Source: Bacillota bacterium (GTDB lineage: Bacteria > Bacillota > Negativicutes > Sporomusales > Sporomusaceae). From it: a DNA stretch of 64,000 bases. The stretch's first letter is position 1. The number at the start of each line of letters is the position of its first letter. The position numbers and the translations under genes are program-made. Under the pieces are notes generated by a model. The model was not told where the DNA came from and did not search any database. It saw only the letters and a program-made list of their open reading frames with translations. Shown here piece after piece: positions 60,790 to 64,000 of this stretch. Where the stretch lies: positions 1 through 64,000 of the forward strand of contig JAGGAB010000021.1 of assembly GCA_017889705.1 (NCBI GenBank), written 5' to 3'.

Positions 60790-62786
60790 TCACTCCACAG
60801 CTCTTACATTCACTTTGACATCATAAAATGTACTCCCCTGGGCCTTATCAGTAAGCCGCTGGGAAGTCAGCGCATTAACTGAACGATTGCCGGGAGCATG
60901 TTCAAGCCACCACAGGCCTTCGGCTACAACCACGCCACCGGGGACTTTGTCGGAAACTTTTGCGGTAAAGGTTACCTCGCCACGCTCGTTGTAGGCAAGT
61001 ACAAGCTGGCCATCCGCTATCTCTATTTTTGCTGCATCATGCGGATTAATCTGTAACAGCATTTTGTTGGTCTTGGTTAACTCTTCCCTTTCATTAAAGG
61101 AAGAGTTTAATAACCGGGCATCAGGCGAATTAACAAGCCAAAAAGCGGCAGCATCGCCCTGTGGTTTAGTATACATGGGCAATGGGCTGTCTTCAGCCGG
61201 ATTAAAAATCTCGATCTTGCCTGACGGGGTTTTAAAATTGGTCTTGTAGCCCTCAGGCAGCGGCAATTCCACCGGCCGCCCTTCAGACAAAGCTTGCAGC
61301 GACGTGCCGGCAAGCCAGGCTGACGGCTGCGTCAATATACTATCAATCAACTCATCGGCCGACTGTTTGAAGAAAGGTTTATCTATTCCCATGGCTGCTG
61401 CCAGCAGGCAGAATACTTCCCAGTTGGCTTTAGCCTGGCCTAACGGCGGAATTACCGAATACGCCCGCTGTACCCCATAATGCCCGTAGGAACGATAGAT
61501 ATCACTGTGTTCCAGCGAGGTTGTTGCCGGTAGAATGATATCTGCATACTTTGCCGTATCAGTCATAAACCGCTCGTGCACTACCGTGAAGAGATCCTCT
61601 CGCGCCAAGCCTTGTAGCACCTTATTCTGGTCAGGCGCTACCGCTGCCGGATTGGAGGTATACACATACAGACTCATGATTGGCGGATCTTGCAGTTCAG
61701 CGCATTACCCAGTTGGTTCATATTAACAAGGCGGGTGGCAGTCTCCCGGAAATCTTCACGGGTTATCTTACTTGTATTTAGTGCGCCGCCTGTGGTTGTG
61801 CCGGCCAACAGTCCGCCGCCAGATTTGCTCCATGCCCCAACCAATGCCGGCAGACAAGTAATCGTCCGAACTGTCATGGCTCCATTGCTGTAGCGTGACA
61901 GACCGCTTCCCAATCTAATAAACGGTGCTTTGGCTTTGGCATACTGCCTGGCCATATCTTCAATTACCCCGGCAGGCAGGCCGGTTATTTCACTTACTGC
62001 TGCCGGCGAATACTCCGGCAGCACAGTATTCTTCAGTTCTTCATAGCCTTGCACATAGGTATTAACAAAGTCCGCATCAATAAGATTTTCCCTTGCGATT
62101 ACATGCATCATGCCCAATGCCAGAGCACCATCTGTACCCGGACGGACAACAATAACCTGATCGGCAATTTGCGCGGTTGGCGTCTCATAAGTGTCAATCA
62201 GCCAAACCTTTGCGCCTTTCTGTTTAGCTATATTTATATCATGCAGGATATGAATATTGGTTGCCAAAGCATGAATGCCCCATAAAACAATCAGATCACT
62301 GCTATGAATTTCGTTGGTATGAGGCGCCATTGTCTGTCCCATTACGGCCTCCCAGCCATAACTTTTAGCCGGCGAACAAATCGTACGATCAAGTTGGGAT
62401 GCACCCAAGCTATAAAAGAAAGGGTGACCGACATTGCGCTGCACAAGCCCCATTGTTCCGGCATAGGAGTAAGGCAATATGGCCTCAGCACCGTACTTGG
62501 CAATAATATTTTCCCATTTGGTTTTTATGCGTTCAATAGCTTCTTCCCACGAAACGGGCGTAAACTCACCGCTTCCTTTGCAACCGTTTCTTAGTAAAGG
62601 CGTCATAATTCGTCGCGGCGAATGCACACTTCTTTCATAATGGGCCATCTTCGGACAAAGAGTCCCTCTGGTAAAAGGATGTTCCGGGTCACCCTCGACT
62701 TTGGCAGCTTTGCCGTTATCTATATGAACAAGTAGGCCACACGCGTCAGGACAATCATACGGACAAACCGAGCGCAGAACTTGCAT
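60790..62786 (-). pseudogene. Molybdopterin oxidoreductase, frameshifted
   Basis: Two overlapping frames together make one Mo/W-bisMGD oxidoreductase of about 665 aa. The 5' part (61674-62786) has the N-terminal [4Fe-4S] motif CPYDCPDAC ... LCPKMAHYER, a likely Mo-ligand Cys in DRTICSPAK, and the MGD-binding regions. The 3' part (60790-61677) continues with SLYVYTSNPAAV, ADIILPATTSLEHSD and the C-terminal molydopterin-binding barrel (QINPHDAAKIEIADGQLV). The break lies near 61685-61692: adding one base in AAGATC restores K-D-P-P-I-M-S-L-Y, the normal family sequence. It is a recent mutation or a sequencing error. Substrate unknown. Confidence 0.88.
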
Positions 62787-62998
62787 ATTATCTTCCCCCT
62801 TAGAAATTACACTGATAGCTTGTTTTATTATTTTACTATTTTTATATTGATCTGGGTAGTTTTTCTTGATTATACCACCCTCACAATACCGGTTCTCCCC
62901 CCTTCCAATTGGCTATTGCCAAGCATTATATAGCAAGTCTCAACCTACTGTCTAAATATTATATGATTCACCGTCAGATCAGAGAGGATTTTGTAGAA

Positions 62999-63026
62999 TT
63001 GCAGTGAATTAATTATATGCTATTAT
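62999..63026 (+). promoter_or_regulatory. Possible promoter of the edge gene
   Basis: TTGCAG, a 16-bp spacer and TATTAT, about 45 bp before the proposed start at 63073. Confidence 0.4.
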
Positions 63027-63072
63027 GCAAAGCAAACTACTAAAGAAAGTATGTTGAAGGGGAGTTTTTAGA

Positions 63073-64000
63073 ATTAAAGCCGTACTTTTCAAAGAAGCAT
63101 GTTGCCAATTCCTAAGTAAACACAAATATAAGCTCATGGGAATAGTTGCAATTTGTTGTATAGAATTTTTTCTTTCATTTCAGTTCTATAGGAACGAACC
63201 CGAGTTCCCAATAGAATTATTCAAGATTGATGCCGTTAATGCCATCTTTCGCGATTTGTTATTAGCAAGTATCTTTATATTTCTGCGCAAACACAGTACG
63301 CGGGTTAAACAAATTGCAAAAAATTATTCCCCAATAGCAATTGTAGCTCTTCTTTGGATAGGCATCTCACTGCTTATTATCCATTCATTAAACTTAATTT
63401 TTAATGTAGCAACTCTCATATCAGTTTTTACCGGTGTAATTAATAATATCTTTTTCGTATTTTTAGCTGGCTGGCTTTATACGAAGTGGAACAATACACT
63501 AGCGAAGACAATTTATTTCCTGACTTATTTCTTTACTATTTTCTTTTTCTTCAGTGACACCATCTATTTTTTTGTTACGTCATCCCATATTGAAAAGATG
63601 GTGTTTGACAATTTAAACAGCCAGTCAATAACTAGCGTAATCTATACTTCAGACAAACTTATTTTGCTGGGCATACTAATGTGTTTTTCCTTCCTGATGT
63701 TATTATTTCGCACGCCGGGCAACCTGCATCATTTGCCCAGAAAAAATACCGGCGTTGTTATCCTTATCCTCATCTGTGTTGCCGCTAATCTTGTTAATAT
63801 CGCAACAGTCGCCGCCTATCCCCGTGCCCTCATCGATAACGGCTTTGACGAGGAAAGTGCCATCGAAAAATCCCGAAATGTATCGCGGGATATGCTTTCT
63901 AGTTCAGTAACTGTTAACTTAGTACGGGAATTCTTGCGGAATACCGAAAAACATGCTGCTGCCAGTCAACTCCACCGCTATCCATTTACGGAAAAGGAAA
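63073..64000 (+). CDS. Membrane protein, partial, possible ATT start
   Basis: A frame open to the window end (309 codons). A TGA lies 15 bp upstream of the first usable codon, and no ATG, GTG or TTG occurs before ATG codon 22 (63136). The ATT at 63073 sits 8 bp behind GAAGGGGAG, so an ATT start is likely. The first 220 residues hold about five or six TM segments (IVAICCIEFFLSF, LLLASIFIFL, IVALLWIGISLLIIH, IFFVFLAGWLY, FLTYFFTIFFFF, VVILILICVAANLV). Then a soluble part begins. The layout recalls LTA-synthase/phosphoglycerol-transferase-like sulfatases, but the catalytic domain is off the edge. Confidence 0.6.
   Translation, partial: MKAVLFKEACCQFLSKHKYKLMGIVAICCIEFFLSFQFYRNEPEFPIELFKIDAVNAIFRDLLLASIFIFLRKHSTRVKQIAKNYSPIAIVALLWIGISLLIIHSLNLIFNVATLISVFTGVINNIFFVFLAGWLYTKWNNTLAKTIYFLTYFFTIFFFFSDTIYFFVTSSHIEKMVFDNLNSQSITSVIYTSDKLILLGILMCFSFLMLLFRTPGNLHHLPRKNTGVVILILICVAANLVNIATVAAYPRALIDNGFDEESAIEKSRNVSRDMLSSSVTVNLVREFLRNTEKHAAASQLHRYPFTEKE

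Overview
This window most likely comes from an anaerobic, motile, outer-membrane-bearing Firmicute of the Negativicutes (Sporomusa-like). This is inference from gene content. TolC-type outer-membrane channels sit beside genes typical of anaerobic Firmicutes: asrABC, a ferredoxin-fused EtfA with EtfB and a butyryl-CoA dehydrogenase, a CoA-disulfide reductase-rhodanese fusion, and small DUF1540 and zinc-ribbon proteins. I see no rRNA, tRNA, CRISPR array or insertion sequence.

Layout. Positions 1-13.2 kb hold a late flagellar block on the minus strand, read flgD, flgE, two flgK paralogues, flgL, fliD, an export chaperone, fliS, csrA and a very large flagellin gene. FlgL, FlgE and flagellin carry long Thr/Ala-rich or duplicated insertions. 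Positions 13.4-25.7 kb hold two related TolC/MacA/MacB-permease efflux sets; only the second has its own ATPase, and a response regulator/kinase pair lies upstream of it. A few small genes lie between them (DUF1540, AlkD-like, a secreted protein). Positions 25.8-29.1 kb hold small housekeeping or unknown genes: a HAD phosphatase, DUF190, a DUF2087/GIY-YIG pair and a zinc-ribbon protein. Positions 29.3-35.5 kb have a sulfur theme: asrABC, a Crp/Fnr regulator, and a YeiH-type exporter whose leader contains a promoter, an intrinsic terminator and a tiny MKCC reading frame. A compact, heavily folded intergenic element lies at 33.05-33.30 kb, before ppnP. Positions 35.6-46.4 kb hold two chemoreceptors, a 2-hydroxyacid dehydrogenase, CstA, CoA-disulfide reductase and a DODA-type dioxygenase.

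Positions 46.5-59.5 kb are the most interesting part. Three operons surround one sigma-54 activator gene: (i) CoA-transferase AtoDA plus the short-chain fatty acid transporter AtoE; (ii) thiolase, a beta-keto acid cleavage enzyme (Kce/BKACE) and an atypical 3-hydroxyacyl dehydrogenase; (iii) butyryl-CoA dehydrogenase, EtfBA, 3-hydroxybutyryl-CoA dehydrogenase and crotonase. Each has a good -24/-12 promoter. Operons (i) and (iii) also carry a GATG-N8-CATC palindrome exactly 53 bp upstream of the -24 element. Together the genes could oxidise a beta-hydroxy acid, cleave the keto acid with acetyl-CoA to acetoacetate, and ferment it to butyrate with electron bifurcation. The lysine-fermentation genes that normally accompany Kce are absent, so the substrate is open.

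Positions 59.7-64.0 kb hold an asparaginase, a molybdopterin oxidoreductase broken by a one-base frameshift, and the start of a membrane protein that runs off the window and appears to begin with ATT.
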